A stretch of DNA of 64,000 nt from Sipunculus nudus. Taxonomy: Eukaryota; Annelida; Sipuncula; Golfingiida; Sipunculidae. The stretch lies in the NCBI GenBank assembly GCA_026874595.1, contig CM049306.1, positions 27,273,519-27,337,518 on the forward strand, given 5' to 3'. The translations under genes were made by a program, and so were the position numbers. Position 1 is the stretch's first letter; every line of letters begins with the position of its first letter. The notes under the pieces are model-generated. The model did not search any database. It saw nothing but the letters and a program-made list of their open reading frames with translations, and was not told the origin of the DNA. Positions 1-12,369 of the stretch are shown here, one piece after another.

Positions 1-1170
1 TTACCTTATTTGGTTCACAATTATCTTAAACACTATGAGGGACTCACATTAAACTGTCTCTCAAGATGTCTTTGACGTATTTCTTTTTTTTTAACTGATG
101 AATACGTATATATATTAAAGTTTAACATGCTATATATTAACATTGGTAATAATGACGTTATATGAGCGATAATAATGTATTAATAGAAAATAGGCTCCGT
201 TAGCCATAATAATTTAATGGAATCATTTTGTTATTAAGCTAATATCTTTGGTTATCTTTTAGAAATGTACCTTTTTCCTATCCTAATCAAGGTCTGTAAA
301 TGATATACTAAAAATATAACATTCTTGTTTCAATAAAAACTTTTCCTTCTCCTTTACTCTCTCTCCCTCTCTCTCCCTCTCTCTCTGTCTCTCTCTTTCT
401 CTTCTCCTCTTTCTCTCTCTCTTAATAAATCAATCATGTTTATGGATCTGTACAATTAGCACAAGCAGCGAATACACCATGCAATTCAGGTCATTGTTTT
501 TGCAAGACTTATCTCATAAATGGTCAGAGGGCCTTTGTTCCCGTGTAAATCAGTAGTAAATTTGTAGATTTAGTCAGGTTTTAAAGTGTTTATAAATTAA
601 AATACGTTCACTCATTTTTTTAACGTTATATTTTTCATTTGAGGAAACACATTAACATATATCTGTGGGAAAATCCCCCAGAAAATAAAAGAAATACGTA
701 TTAAAGTATAAAATAAATAGTTTAATGTGTATTTTCTTAGCTTGTTTTTATTTTTTTTGTCAGGGCTCAAGTACAACGATCTGTTAAATCTACACACAAT
801 CAGTAATCAAATAATCACACACCTGTATCTTCACGAACGTATATGTGAAACGTCGTCAAGCCGAGATGACGTCAAACCCGAAATCGTCCAGTTCTAATAT
901 AATTCTGTCATAATCAAGCATGTCATTTAGGCGAAATCAATTATATTCTGTTTGTTATTCATTTGATTAATTTATAAAACTCAAATATTCCCCCATACGT
1001 GGATACATTGTATTTGTTTGAAATAGCGGGTCAATGATGCATGTCTATCAGGCGCTCTTGAAATACTCATATGAAAACATCGGTATCCGGACAGTTTATT
1101 TTTGTCCTTTTGGTTAAATTATAGTTTTTAAAACGTTTATACTATTGAATTGAACCTCTGTATCGTCCTA
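1..1170. other. AT-rich non-coding stretch
   Basis: No coding exon or recognisable mobile element was seen on either strand. The only structured item is the CT-rich microsatellite listed separately. The open frames here are short and of biased composition. Confidence 0.5.
355..422. repeat. CT-rich microsatellite
   Basis: An almost pure pyrimidine tract of interspersed CT dinucleotides, with CCCT and TTT interruptions. It is a simple repeat with no coding potential. Confidence 0.9.
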
Positions 1171-1382
1171 ATGGACAGGCGATACACGCCCTGCCCGGGT
1201 TACGTGTCGCCGGGCTACGTCTCAACGGGCGCAGCTGTGGTTAACTGGGCGGAGCGTCTCAGGGAGCTGCGTCTAACGAGCTGTGGAATCAGCCATACGT
1301 CCTATCGAGATGCGTCGTACTGAGATGACACCGCGAGTTGGGGCTCTCAAGGGCCCTTACGAAACAGAACTGTCGGACACAA
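1171..1382 (+). other. CpG-rich exon candidate with splice donor
   Basis: This is the only strongly CpG-rich stretch in the first 2.7 kb. It is followed at once by a good donor (AA|GTAAGTG at 1383). Two frames are possible. An ATG at 1171 opens about 50 codons that end in TGA before the donor. An ATG at 1310, with a second in-frame ATG at 1325, stays open up to the donor. The second reading would be the start of a spliced coding sequence on the plus strand, with the first part as 5' UTR. No domain is recognised, and the partner exons, if any, were not found in this window. It could also be a non-coding first exon or an old repeat. Confidence 0.3.
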
Positions 1383-1385
1383 GTA

Positions 1386-2719
1386 AGTGTGTTTAAGTCC
1401 TATAAACTGGGTATATTACAGCTCCTTTCATTAGCTGTGCACTTTACAACCCCACGGGTTTTACATATATATATATTTATATCAGAATCAGCATGGTCCA
1501 TTTAAAACTGTGCCAAGATTAAAATTTCTATCCGGACCGGTCCAGATTACAAGCCATTGGAGGAGACTTCAGGATTACAGTCTGGTCAGGTCAAATTAAA
1601 ATCCTTAAAGTTCTCATCTACTCCTAGGATGGCCTGATCCTCATATGATCCTGAACCATAGAGTATCTGATATTAAACCCACAGATTTAACTTGTATAAT
1701 ATTATTATTGTTGGTATATTAACATATATTTCAAACAGAAAAAGTCTTTACCTATATGAGCTCAACAGTTATAATATTGTTTATATAATATATAGATGTA
1801 TTCATGTGCAGTTTATGAATTATATCTGATTTATGTAATTCATGGGAATTTTAAAATTTATTTGCTAATAGTTTACCTATAAAATGAATAAAAAGTCTTA
1901 CATATTAATTTTACCTCCACTTCAACATGGATGATCAAAGTATTTATGTCTCTCCTCCCGTCTGGTGATTGGTCTGTCGTCGTCGTCCATGGTCAGCGGC
2001 GTCATCTGTGTGCTTTCTTGGGAACCACTCAATATTTTGTCATGAAAACTAAAATTTTTATTATTTATATCAATATCTAGAACGAGTTTGAAAAGGGGTG
2101 ACCTTGATTTTAATTTTCAAGGTCATACAAGCCGATAATAAAAAAAGTGAATGCCATGCATACCTATTGCATTTTCCCTTAAATTTGTTACACAGTTTGT
2201 TTCAACGAAATACTAGTGTCACACCCACGAAGGAATGGAAATTCGAGGTTCTTTTTCTCGGTGAACGTAATCGGCTGAAACTCACACATACACTTCAAAA
2301 GATGAAAAAGTTTTGGGAAAACAAAACAATAAAATATATTTAAAGTACAAATGTATCGTATATACATATAGTCCATATAACACAAACAAGTCCTGTTTAC
2401 CCCTGCATAAATATTACACACGAAAGTCCCTTTGGTTTACACGGCTGCTGATAACATGAATGACGCACTCGTAACATTGGAGTGGCAGCTACTAGTCCAG
2501 GCCGCTTACACTATGCAACACAGGCGATCTGCAGCGCTTCACGCCGCTACTCAAATCTGGGTCAACACCGTTCTCCAATGAAGTGCGCGCTTACCATACA
2601 AGACGAAAATCCTTGATCACTGACAGATACTAGTAGGCTCACGGCCTTCTGATGAGCTCATGTATTGTCCTGGTCTGTTACTGGACCTCTTCATGGTAGA
2701 AACACATCGACGGTTTTAC
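1386..2719. other. Non-coding, no feature recognised
   Basis: AT-rich sequence before the Ty3 insertion. The open frames overlap on both strands and show no protein-like composition. A short GC-richer piece near 1960-2030 contains a good start context on the minus strand, but it stops before any usable donor. Confidence 0.4.
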
Positions 2720-2724
2720 ATGTC

Positions 2725-2906
2725 TGTTGGATGTTTATATCACCCAAAGATACGGATTACTCCCGATTTTACTCAGTACATCAAGCACAAATCACCATGC
2801 GGTTTCAGCCATTTTAATAAACACAAACTTCCGCTTCCGGTGTCGCGGTAGTATACAATACCGGACAAAGTTACCTTGGAATACCGAGTCCTTTCAGTAT
2901 ACGACA
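2725..2906 (-). repeat. 3' LTR of the Ty3 element
   Basis: 182 bp, TG...CA bounded. It matches 7230-7411 except at four single-base positions. On the sense strand it is preceded by the polypurine tract. It is short for a Ty3/gypsy LTR but complete. Confidence 0.93.
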
Positions 2907-3158
2907 TCCCTCCTTTTCTAGATTTTTGCTGCATGCAATATCAAACCGCATTTTAATGTAAAAATAATAGAAATGTCCATATGAAAATAATGTCCATGTT
3001 ATAACACAGCATGTATGCGACTTAACTTGTTTGTGCACCAATGAAAACTTTATGTCCGCTTATCATCAAATCAGCTCATCAACGGAATGAACTACAAGTT
3101 TATCAAACAGGGTATGAAACTTAACTTATGACCGCTGTCAAATGTATGCTTATCTGTT

Positions 3159-6100
3159 TTAATGAAAGTCATCAAATCTCGTGGGCGGTTTCCTGATTCT
3201 TTTGGGTCGCGCATGCGGTACAGGTGGTGTCTCAGTAGGTGTCTCGCCCATTTCTTGTCTCATAGTGTTATCTGTAGATCTTTCAGTGTAATCTGTAGAC
3301 TCTAAATCATTGCAGAGGTCGTGATGGGGTCCATTCTCAGTTGTCTTTCCCTGGTCCAGATCTGCCCCAGAGCGCTCATGTGACTGGCTTACATACTTCT
3401 TAACGTGACTTGTATTTCTACTGTAATTCTCCCCTGTTGGGCTTTCAAGGACCAGAATGTTCCCTACCTTTTCGACGACTCTTTAAGGCACCGGGCTGAA
3501 TGTCGTGCTGAGCTTGTTTGTTTTGTTTTGTTTTACTAACACTTGGTCACCTTCAGTTACTTTTGAGTAGCATGCATTCCTGCGCAAATCTGCATATATT
3601 TTGGATTTTCCCTTTTTTTTCAGCACCTGTGTCATGGGCTTCAAGATCTTGGTGGGAGTGGTTTGCGATGTCAGGCAGTTTCCCCCTCATTTTACGAACG
3701 AACAAAAGTTCTGCAGGGCTCTTCCCTGTGGTATTGTGTTTAAGCCCTCTGTATGTGGTCAAATATGTTCTCAGCGCTTTTCTCCAATCAACACCTTCTG
3801 CTTGAGCTATTTTGATGCGTTTCCGGAGTGAAGCGTTCTGCCGCTCCACCTCCCCATTGGCCTGTGCCCATCTCGCAGTCACTTTGTGCTGTTTTATATC
3901 GCTGTGTTTGCAAAATTGTGAGAATTCCTCTGACCTGAACTGTGGTCCATTGTCTCACTTAATATTGACGGGTAACCCATGTCGGCTGAATACTTCTTCG
4001 AGGCCATCAATTACCTTATCAGTGGTGGTAGACTGCATTACTATGACCTCGTAGTACCTGCTGTAGTAGTCTACAATTACCATCAAGCTGTGGCTGGATG
4101 GAAGTGGTCCCATTAGGTCAACAGCAAGATCTTGCCAGGGACCTTCTGGCAACTCTGTTGATCTCAGGGGTTCAGGTGGGTCTGGTCTGGCTACTAACTG
4201 ACAACCTTGGCATGCCTTGTAGTATCTTTCTGCTGCTTTGTCCATTCCAGGCCACCAAACTTTACTCCTCAAGTTTTCTTTGGGGCCAACAATTCCAAGA
4301 TGTCCCTCATGAGCCAGAGCTAAGGCCCTCGACCTCAACTTAGCTGGTAAGACGATACGTGTGCCTCTAAGCACTAGCTGACCGAAAACACACAACTCAC
4401 CGGCAATAGGCATATATGGCTTACACTGTTCATATCGGCCGGTCTCAACAGCTTTACGGAGTTCAGCAAGTTCATCATCGTCAGTTGAAGCCTCCTCCAC
4501 CTCACGGGGTGTAAGCGCAGCTGGTACTGCATTTGTTGCTATGAATCTAGCAAAATCCTCAGCACCGTGGTCATGCTTAACAGGTTTCTGCTTGTAGCAA
4601 AGAAGTCTTGACAACGGGTCAGCAATGTTTTGCTGTCCGGGAATGTGGACCACACGGAAGCTGCAGGGTTGTAAGCGCAATAGCCAGCGTTCGATCCGTG
4701 CACAGGGTTTTGACTGTGGGCTATATATCACTTGGAGTGGCTTATGGTCAGTCACCAAATCGAAGTCCATGCCGTACACGTAAGCGTGAAATTTCTCACA
4801 GGCCCACACGAGGGCTAATGCTTCTTTCTCTGTTTGAGAATATCTGCGTTCACAGTCTGTCAAGCTGCGACTGGCATATTAGATTGGAACCAGTCCATCT
4901 TACTGCTTTTGCACAAGAACCGCCCCTAATCCGACTGGGCTGGCATCCGCGATAATCTGAGTTTGTGCCTCCTTGTCGTAATATGCTAGTGTGCCCGCCT
5001 CGGCTAAAGCTTTCTTAATCCGTCTGAAGGCATTACGCTGTTCTGGTCCGAAATGGAACGGGGCGTCCTTTCGCGTTAACTGTCGAAGCGGTTCCGCTAA
5101 TGTAGCAAACTGTGGTATGAATCGACTGCTATAGTTTGCTAGTCCGAGGAAACTCCGGACTTCTGCGACATTTCCTGGTTCACGTACTTCCTGTAGAGCG
5201 CGTACTCTCTCATTCGTTGGGCCTATGCCATTCTTTGATAATAGGATGCCCATAAACACTAGTCTATCCAATCTTTATTGGCATTTGTCACCATTCAGCG
5301 TTAGGCCGCACGCTTTCAGTCTTTGTAACACCTGGTGCAATCTCTGATCATGGGTTTCTCTGTCAAGCCCATGCACAATTATATCGTCAGAGATATTCTC
5401 CACGCCTGGTATGCCTGCTAGCCCTGTCGCTATTTCGTACTGATATAGCTCACTTGCTGAGTTCACACCGAATAGCAGCCTTTTATATCTGTACAGACCA
5501 GTGTGCATGGAAAATGTTGTTATGTCCCTTGATTCCGGGGTCAACTCCAGTTTGTGGTAACCCCACTTTAAATCTAACTTGCTGAACACTGTGGACCCGT
5601 TCATGTTGTAGAGTACCTCATCCACGGTTGGAATTGGGTGTCTACCCCGTATTATTGCCTCATATGCACGCCTCATATCAACGCAGATCCTGATATCTCC
5701 TTTTGATTTGGGCCCTACGACAATCTGGTTGACCCATGGCATTGGTCCGTCAACCGGTTCGATAATGTCCATGTCAACTAATTGGTTTATTTTCTCCTCA
5801 ACTTTCTGCCGGAGGTTAAACGGAGTACGCCTCAATGGTTGCGCTATAGGTTCGACCTCACTGTTTATGTGTATTTTGACTTGTTTTGTGTTCAGTTTGC
5901 CCACAACGCTAAACACTTCAGGGTATGTTTGCTGCATTAATTTAGCAGTATCTGTGACTTGGGCGATATCAATGCCCACTTTGAGCATGTTCAGTTTGAT
6001 GGCCGTCTCTTGACCTATCAGAGGAAGACCTTCTCCTTTAAGTACAAGAAACTCCTCAGTTGCTTCACTATTGCCAGCTTTGACATGACAGGTGAATGTC

Positions 6101-7167
6101 CCTTTCACATGAATCGGTTTATCAGATGCGTAAGCAAACAATTTTCTCTCAGGTTTACAGGCTTGTGAAGTGCATTGAATCTCTTTTCGTTTTAAATATT
6201 CCCAGGTTTTTTCTTCCACAATATTACTGGTGGCCCCAGAATCGACTAGCACTTTCAGCGGGACCCCACAAACTTGAATGTCAAATTTACCAGGGTTGGC
6301 CTCCTCACCGATGTGAAAAGCATAGTTACTACCTCTGGCCTCTGTTAAACAGTTCACACCTCTCTTTTCCTTTTTGGTTTTGCACACAACTGTAAAGTGA
6401 TCCCTCCCGCCACACTTGTTACATGTTTTACCCTTAGCAGGACAGGAAGGATCTCGTCCAAAGTGACCAGTTTTCCCACAGCGGTAACAGGTCTCCCCTT
6501 TCTTGCCTTTTATGGGGGCTCTTTTATGTTGCTGGGGTCGTTTGGGGCCTCTATCACTGATTTTATTTACCTTGGCTGGAGGGTCAGTAGGAGTATCAGT
6601 TACTTTCAATGCCTCCATCTGTGATTGAACTTCCTCACACTGTTCGGCTATTTCAAGTGTGCGTGCGAGAGTCAGGCCCTGACCGGCTTCTAACAGTTTT
6701 TGCCTCAAGTAATCAGAAGTACACTTACACAGGACCTGGTCTCGAATCTGATTTTCACTGTCGTCCCCATAATTGCAGTCTCTGATGGCTTGTCTGAGCC
6801 TAGTTACATACTGTTTGACGGACTCATCATGTCTCTGAGAGAGTTGACGAAATTTATGGCGAGCGTATGCAGGGTTTACTTGGGGCACGAAGTAAGCGTT
6901 TAAGGCCCGTATTGCTTTATCGTAATCGTCCACATTACCTGTGTCTGGCAAGGTCGAGAATATGTCTTGGACATCGGTCCCCGCAAAATGCAGAAGCTGG
7001 GCTCTCCTCTGTTGCCTGTTCTCGTTGGAGCCGCGTGTGATAATGAGTCCTTTGCTGTCAGCAAACAGCTCGAATGCCTGGAGCCATCGTGACCAGCGTG
7101 GCCCGAGCGTTGGCGAATCCCCGAAAACATCAAACTTTGGGATGAAGTTTTTGCCGGTATCCGCCAT
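3159..7167 (-). pseudogene. Ty3 gag-pol polyprotein, decayed
   Basis: The likely start is the ATG at 7167, which opens the gag reading frame 62 bases inside the 5' LTR. In sense order one sees a gag capsid-like region. It is followed by two CCHC knuckles (about residues 227-242 and 249-262) and the protease motif DSGA (about 309-312). The reverse transcriptase follows, with the catalytic block ISDD (about 592-595). This ISDD variant, as far as I recall, is common in this lineage. RNase H motifs (about 4840-4600) include DHKPL and a terminal ADPLSR. Integrase has HHCC zinc ligands (about 4310-4200) and the D, D (DNGPQF) and E (NGEVERQ) residues. Gag and pol share one frame with no separate gag stop. 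Breaks seen: TAA at 5275-5277, TAA at 4900-4902, TAA at 4879-4881 and TGA at 3955-3957, all in the same frame. A frameshift near 3570-3590 follows, then TAA at 3483-3485. The shifted frame ends at a plausible natural stop at 3159-3161. Confidence 0.92.
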
Positions 7168-7229
7168 CCTCTGAGGAATATATCGTCCGTATTGATACAA
7201 AAACACTTGAAGTTTATTCTAGTCGCCAC

Positions 7230-7411
7230 TGTTGGATGTTTATATCACCCAAAGATACGGATTACTCCCGATTTTACTCACTACATCAAGCACAAATCAC
7301 CATGCGGTTTCAGCCATTTTAATAAACACAACCTTCCGCTTCCGGTGTCGCGGTAGTATACATTACCGGACAAAGTTACCTTGGAATACCGAGTCCTTTC
7401 AGCATACGACA
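7230..7411 (-). repeat. 5' LTR of the Ty3 element
   Basis: 182 bp, TG...CA bounded, partner of 2725-2906. The promoter should lie here because gag starts 63 bp downstream on the minus strand. The base after its outer end begins the second ATGTC target duplication. Confidence 0.93.
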
Positions 7412-7416
7412 ATGTC

Positions 7417-8314
7417 CTTCTGTAAAATACGAATCCACTCAAAAGCCCGTTAGAGAGATTCTACGTGGCCGTCCGCAGACGATGACGTTCTTCTCCAAGG
7501 AACATCGTCTCTAAGCTGATCAGACAATACCTTACCCTCCTCAGGACCGGTGAAAAACGGTCAGACTTCACCTTCTGGCGCGCTGAAGTAGGAGTTTGAG
7601 AAGTCCTTTCAGCAGTCACAGCTTATATACGCCTGCTGACATCATACATCCTAACCGCCTTTCGGCCAATTGTCTCATACTATTAAGCGGCCTGTTATTA
7701 ATGGCATGAATACTAAAATGGACACGCCTCTAGAGAGCAAAACATGAACAAAAAGTCAAGTATGCAGGTGCACAACTTTGGAAGTAGTACAAACATTTTC
7801 CTCATATTTGGGGATGTTGTTTATAGGGGGGGGGCATTTACTCCATATAAATGTATAGCAAGGAGTGGGGGAGTCATAAGGGGGGAGGGGGGAACCTCAA
7901 AGTCAAAAAAGACCTCACCGTCCCCTTACCCACATCGCGAAAGGATATTGTACCCATGCTGAACACTTTAAAGCCAATAACGTAAGTTTACAAAAGAGGA
8001 AGTTTAGTCTGTTTTAGGAACGGATATATATTTTAGCATCATTAAAGGTATTATGTCTGCGAATTGTAGTTACCGAGTTAGGTTACAAAGATAAAAGTAC
8101 CAATCCAAGCGACAGTAGCCGATTCCCGCCATCACATGAACTCACATGACATGCTTCTTATCGAACAACGTTTCACACGACCGTACTACGACCTAATATG
8201 TTTATATAATTGATTGTCACCTGCTATATCTGGTCGTTCTTGTCTTAAATTTAGTTCACATATCTATACAGAATATGTAAGACGAGGAAAGAGTTTTAAG
8301 GAAGTTAAGTAGAG
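7417..8314. other. Non-coding, no feature recognised
   Basis: Flank of the Ty3 insertion. The piece at 7430-7700 is GC-richer than its surroundings and may be old repeat or promoter sequence, but no open frame or terminal repeat could be tied to it. A G-rich run lies near 7828-7890. Confidence 0.4.
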
Positions 8315-8317
8315 TTA

Positions 8318-8868
8318 AGCTGCGTGTCCACTTGTGCGGATGCGGACGCGGCTAAAAATTGCGCACAAGAAAATTAGACAGACTGTGTCCGTTTATGCGG
8401 TGCGGCGTGCGGATAAGTTTTTGCCAACCGGACCGCATAAGTGGACACAGAACCTTCCTCCACAAGTGACAAGACAAAACCAAACTGTTGTTTGTCCAGT
8501 CTCATGTTCTGATGGAATCCCTCTCCATCAAAATCCAATTCCTGTAGGAGATTGTGGTATGCTTAATGTTTGTGCCTACTCTTATTAATAGCGAGCACTC
8601 ACCACCGGTGTTTTCTTTTGGTCCTGTTTTTTTTTTTTTTTTTTTTTTTTTTTCATCACGGTGTACTCTGCTGTAATAATAATAAGCTATTCCTGCATGA
8701 TGGTGCAGAAGCTGTAATCTGGATGTGCTGAGTGCCATTTTGAAGAAGTGAAATACCTAAAACTGCACTGACAAACGTAGAAAGTCGACACACACACAAA
8801 CGTATCCGCATTCGTATCCGCACGGCACACACACCGCGTCCGTACAATTTACATATGGAAACGCAGCT
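8318..8868. mobile_element. Non-autonomous TIR element, PIF/Harbinger-like
   Basis: The ends are inverted: the left end reads AGCTGCGTGTCCACTTGTGC. The right end, reverse complemented, also starts AGCTGCGT and again reaches a GGACGCGG motif. The 3-bp sequence TTA flanks both sides (8315-8317 and 8869-8871). A duplicated TWA trinucleotide is the known target signature of PIF/Harbinger transposons. No transposase is encoded in the 551 bp, so this is a MITE-like derivative. It contains a long T run at 8630-8653. A longer relative lies at 52264-53644. Confidence 0.75.
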
Positions 8869-8871
8869 TTA

Positions 8872-11035
8872 AGAAAACCGGAAGTAGGCCCAATCGCAAA
8901 TGAATGAGACGATCAAACGTCAGCCGGGGCATCGCAGTTATTCCAGAATCCGGTCGCTGAACCTATTCCACTTTTCGGCAGCTGGAGACTTTACCATCCA
9001 AATGTGAAGCACCCCACTGCCATCGCCAGCACAACCTGGTATTCACCGTCAACACTAGAAGTTTACAGTCCTTGGGCGGCATCCCCCACCACGTCACTGT
9101 AGTTTTAATTTAAATACTATCTCTACCACGCAGCATTTTAAACGCCCCGTTGAAATTAAGAATGTATGTTTTAAACAGTTGTTTCCACTCAACCATAGTT
9201 TTTCCTTCTTTTAAAATCAATGATAGGAACATGAACAAGTCTGTCACAATAATGAGTTTTCTACACACATATAAATGACAATAATAAACAAAATAAAAAC
9301 CATTCCGTAATCCATAAAACTGTAAAAAGGTCTCGATCCGCTGGGGTTTTACTATCCCCATTTTACCAAGAGGGTGGCTTGGTGGCCATATTGGATTTCT
9401 GACCTATTGGATTTCTCATATTCAATAGTGCACATGCACATACGTACTAATTTTCAGTAAGAAATTTCAACGTAGGTTATATATTTAGATAGTTCACGTG
9501 AAAGATAATCCAAGATGCCTGCAAGGCGAATTTTCTCCGTAATCGCTTAATAGGTTTTTGTGATTATGTACGCGCGAAGCTGGCCAAGTTCGCTGGATTG
9601 TGTAGTATTTCCAATGGGTCTGAAACTTGTGAGCACACATTCTCTCACATGGACGGTAAAAGCTGTTTTTTTCTGTGATTATAAGGATACGATATTATTT
9701 TTTTTTAATATAATCGAATGGTGTCAAAATTATACTATTAATTGAAAGAAATGTAAAAACACATTTTATATTGCAAGCATATTTAGATTTCATTTTCATT
9801 TAGATTTCATTCTGTTGCAAGATATATTGCAATTATTCATTACACGATTAAAGTATCAAAATATTCATCCTAAGTTTTATTTTAAACAAATATAAGGTTT
9901 CATTGCAAAGGACAAACAGGGTCGCATACAAATACAGTAGATAACTATGTAAACCTTGGCTAACCAGTCCATTACAATCCAGGCATCAAGATGTATTGTG
10001 GACACGGGCGATAGCGCCATCTTGGGAGCGGTATATAAACCGGTCTGATGAGACGCATCAACCCCCGAACAGGGTCAAGAAAAAATGATAGGACCCTGCC
10101 AGCCGTGACGGACTAAAGCATGTTTGACCTGACATTTGGCCATGTTAACGCCTCACTTGGATGACCAGTAAATGTAAAACATGTTGCATTACGTAAACTG
10201 TGAATGGATGTCCAGCTCAAATAAAGCTGTCACACACTATTATTTCAACAGTATTCTATGTAAAAGAGCGAACTGCTTACAGAATAGTACAAAAAAGGCT
10301 ATATATACCAAGCCTACACACGTGGGATTCATTCACTTTTGTGTCGTACATAGTCAGATGAGGCAATCCGTTTTACCTTTATTTTCATTCCATGTTGTCC
10401 TGCAGCATGCGTAAAGCTAACAGCTAGTGTACTACTCGTCATATTCTCTCATATTCTTATAGTCTTCTTGTATTCTTTCCATTAGTATACCATCAATTTG
10501 TCCACAAACAATGTTAACTGTCTCTGGTTCAAAACAAGCATCTCTTCATTTGATTATATGAATTCTGTTTGGTTTACTATAACATTAGTATAACATTACA
10601 TTACATCGGTTATGCACAAGAAATATTAACTGTTTTTTTTTTTTCGAGTCAGACTGCTTAATGAACATTTGTATTATATTTCAGTACACATAATTTATGA
10701 ACTTTTAAGGTAATTTGTTTTTGTAAATACATGTATATGTTGTGCACCAGCTTCATGTGTGTATATATATCTTCTCGTTTGTTTCATAAATACATGTCAA
10801 CGGTATTTTGTTTTGGTACCGGAGGGTTACAATGAGAATAAACGTACCTTAAAATACCAACTGATTTTGACCGCCACACATTTCAGCTCGATTAAGTGAA
10901 TATGGCTATATGCGAGCGAACGGTTTGGTTTACTGAAACATTGCTCGTTGGTTATGTACAACAAATGTTATAGTCTGGTGGAAAACCCACTTAGTAGTGC
11001 AAATTTGGTGCATGGTTGTTCCCAGTGGATTTTAA
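8872..11035. other. Non-coding, no gene recognised
   Basis: AT-rich. It contains a short perfect hairpin (CAGGGTC at 10070-10076 with GACCCTG at 10092-10098) just after a TATATAAA box-like string at 10031-10038. No open frame of credible composition is present. Confidence 0.4.
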
Positions 11036-11039
11036 CCTT

Positions 11040-11610
11040 CTCATAAAAAATCCGATGGGTGCCACCCTAGCACCCTTGAGGAATTTGAAAAATTCAAGAT
11101 GGCGTCCAAGATGGCCACCAATTCATGAAAATATCTATAACTCTTTTATTATTTGACATACTGCAAAGTATTTTGCTTCTTTACCAGGGTTTAATGGGCC
11201 AAAAAATCTAATGGAGCCATGGAGCCCAATCTAATGGAGCCAAAAATGTCATAGGACCCCTGGTTTTCCCATTTCTAAGGTGGTGTCCAAGATGGCCGCC
11301 AATTCATGAAAATACCTATAACTTTTACTATTTGACATATTACAAAAATGTTTGCTTCTATCCGAGGGTTTTAATGGCCAAGGAATCTAATTATACCATT
11401 AAATATCTTATAGGACCCTTGGTTTTCCCATTACCGTGATGGCGTCCAAGATGGCAGCCAAATCATGAAAATGCCTATGACTCTTATTATTTGACATATT
11501 ACAAATATTTTAGCTTTATCGAAGGGTTTTAGGGACCATGGAATCGAATGATACTATTAAATACTCTATAGGACCTTTGGTTTTTTTTTCTTTTCAACAT
11601 GGCGACCAAA
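11040..11610. repeat. Degenerate tandem repeat, AAGATGGCG type
   Basis: About four diverged copies of a 160-180 bp unit. Each contains a GATGGCGTCCAAGATGG-like core (near 11098, 11280, 11438 and 11597), followed by an attcatgaaaatacctataac-like string and a block ending in a variant of taggaccctTGGTTTT. Variation between copies suggests an old array. Confidence 0.75.
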
Positions 11611-12019
11611 AATTATGCAATATGAGCAACACTGGCTTAATCACATTCTCCAGCCAATGCTTTGCGGTTTGATCTAGCTTTAGATTAAACTGACTGATGA
11701 GGTCTTCATAGCTGTGAAGCTTTGGCATTTTGGGGGAAGTTTTCCCTGAAAGCATCCAAGGTACACCACCAAATGCCGATTTCATGATGTTCTCAACACT
11801 AATGGTTCCTACAAAATTCATGAGGAAATGCATTCCTCCTAGTAGTAGGATAAAATTCTCACCAAACAAATCAGGGTACACCCATTTTACATGGATCCCA
11901 ACTGTGTACAGCTGTAGATCTGCGGTTAAAATAGTACAGGTTTGTCCAGTCAGATTTGATAACTTCTTGGCTTCAGTCATCGCAGTTTTTTTTTTTGCTG
12001 TTGGGTCTGATGGTGTCAT
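11594..12019 (-). pseudogene. Conserved-looking protein fragment, family unknown
   Basis: An open frame of 141 codons with globular composition (LLGGMHFLMNFVG, FGGVPWMLSGK), unlike the low-complexity frames around it. From memory, fragments with a GG(M/L)H core like this recur in repetitive multi-copy genes of corals and molluscs. I cannot name the family and did not search. The frame has no clear upstream exon: sequence at 12020-12370 in sense has several stops in all frames. Its 3' end runs into the tandem repeat at 11040-11610. It is most likely a broken gene copy or a piece of a mobile element; a real single exon is possible. Confidence 0.4.
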
Positions 12020-12369
12020 TTTGATCAGAGGTCGATAGGAAATCCTTTTGTTTTTAATGCGTGACCTTGTTTTCTTGTAAGCTTAGAAGTGAAGCATCAA
12101 TACTCTGGGGTTAAAGAATAGCTAGTGACTGCTTTTAGAAATTCAGAGTCTTCTGTTTTTGACCTATTGTTGATCAGTGCACTAGCACCTTTAGCGGAAG
12201 GACTGCCTTTCCAGTCACAGTGTCGGGCATACGTGGCTTCTTTGGACCATGATTGTAGGAGACGGGATATCATTTGTCGGTATCCGCATATCCTCCTTTC
12301 TTATCCTAGGAATGCAAATATCTTCATCCTGCCTACCAACCAGACTATCACCAGACTGTTAGGATAAGA

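Larger units (their letters stand above)
2725..7411 (-). mobile_element. Full-length Ty3/gypsy LTR retrotransposon
   Basis: A 4,687-bp insertion transcribed on the minus strand. Its ends are two 182-bp LTRs, each beginning TG and ending CA on the plus strand. The host duplication ATGTC lies directly outside both (2720-2724 and 7412-7416). On the sense strand a purine-rich tract (AGAAAAGGAGGGA) abuts the 3' LTR at 2907-2919. A candidate primer-binding site beginning TGGCGACTAG follows the 5' LTR at 7228 and below. The order gag, zinc knuckles, protease, reverse transcriptase, RNase H, integrase is that of Ty3/gypsy (Metaviridae-type) elements. The body is decayed by in-frame stops and a frameshift, while the LTRs differ at only 4 positions (about 2%). 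It is therefore a fairly recent but now inactive copy. Confidence 0.95.

Noticed and set aside
1930-2015. Minus-strand ACCATGG start with an Asp-rich beginning
   Set aside because: The frame stops after about 22 codons and before the only donor-like site.
3518-7174. Plus-strand open frames over the Ty3 element
   Set aside because: All are antisense shadows of gag-pol.
10045-10075. CTGATGAG string resembling a hammerhead ribozyme core
   Set aside because: The following bases do not form stem II, the GAAA element is replaced by GAAC, and no stem III pairing was found. Only a simple hairpin (10070-10098) remains.
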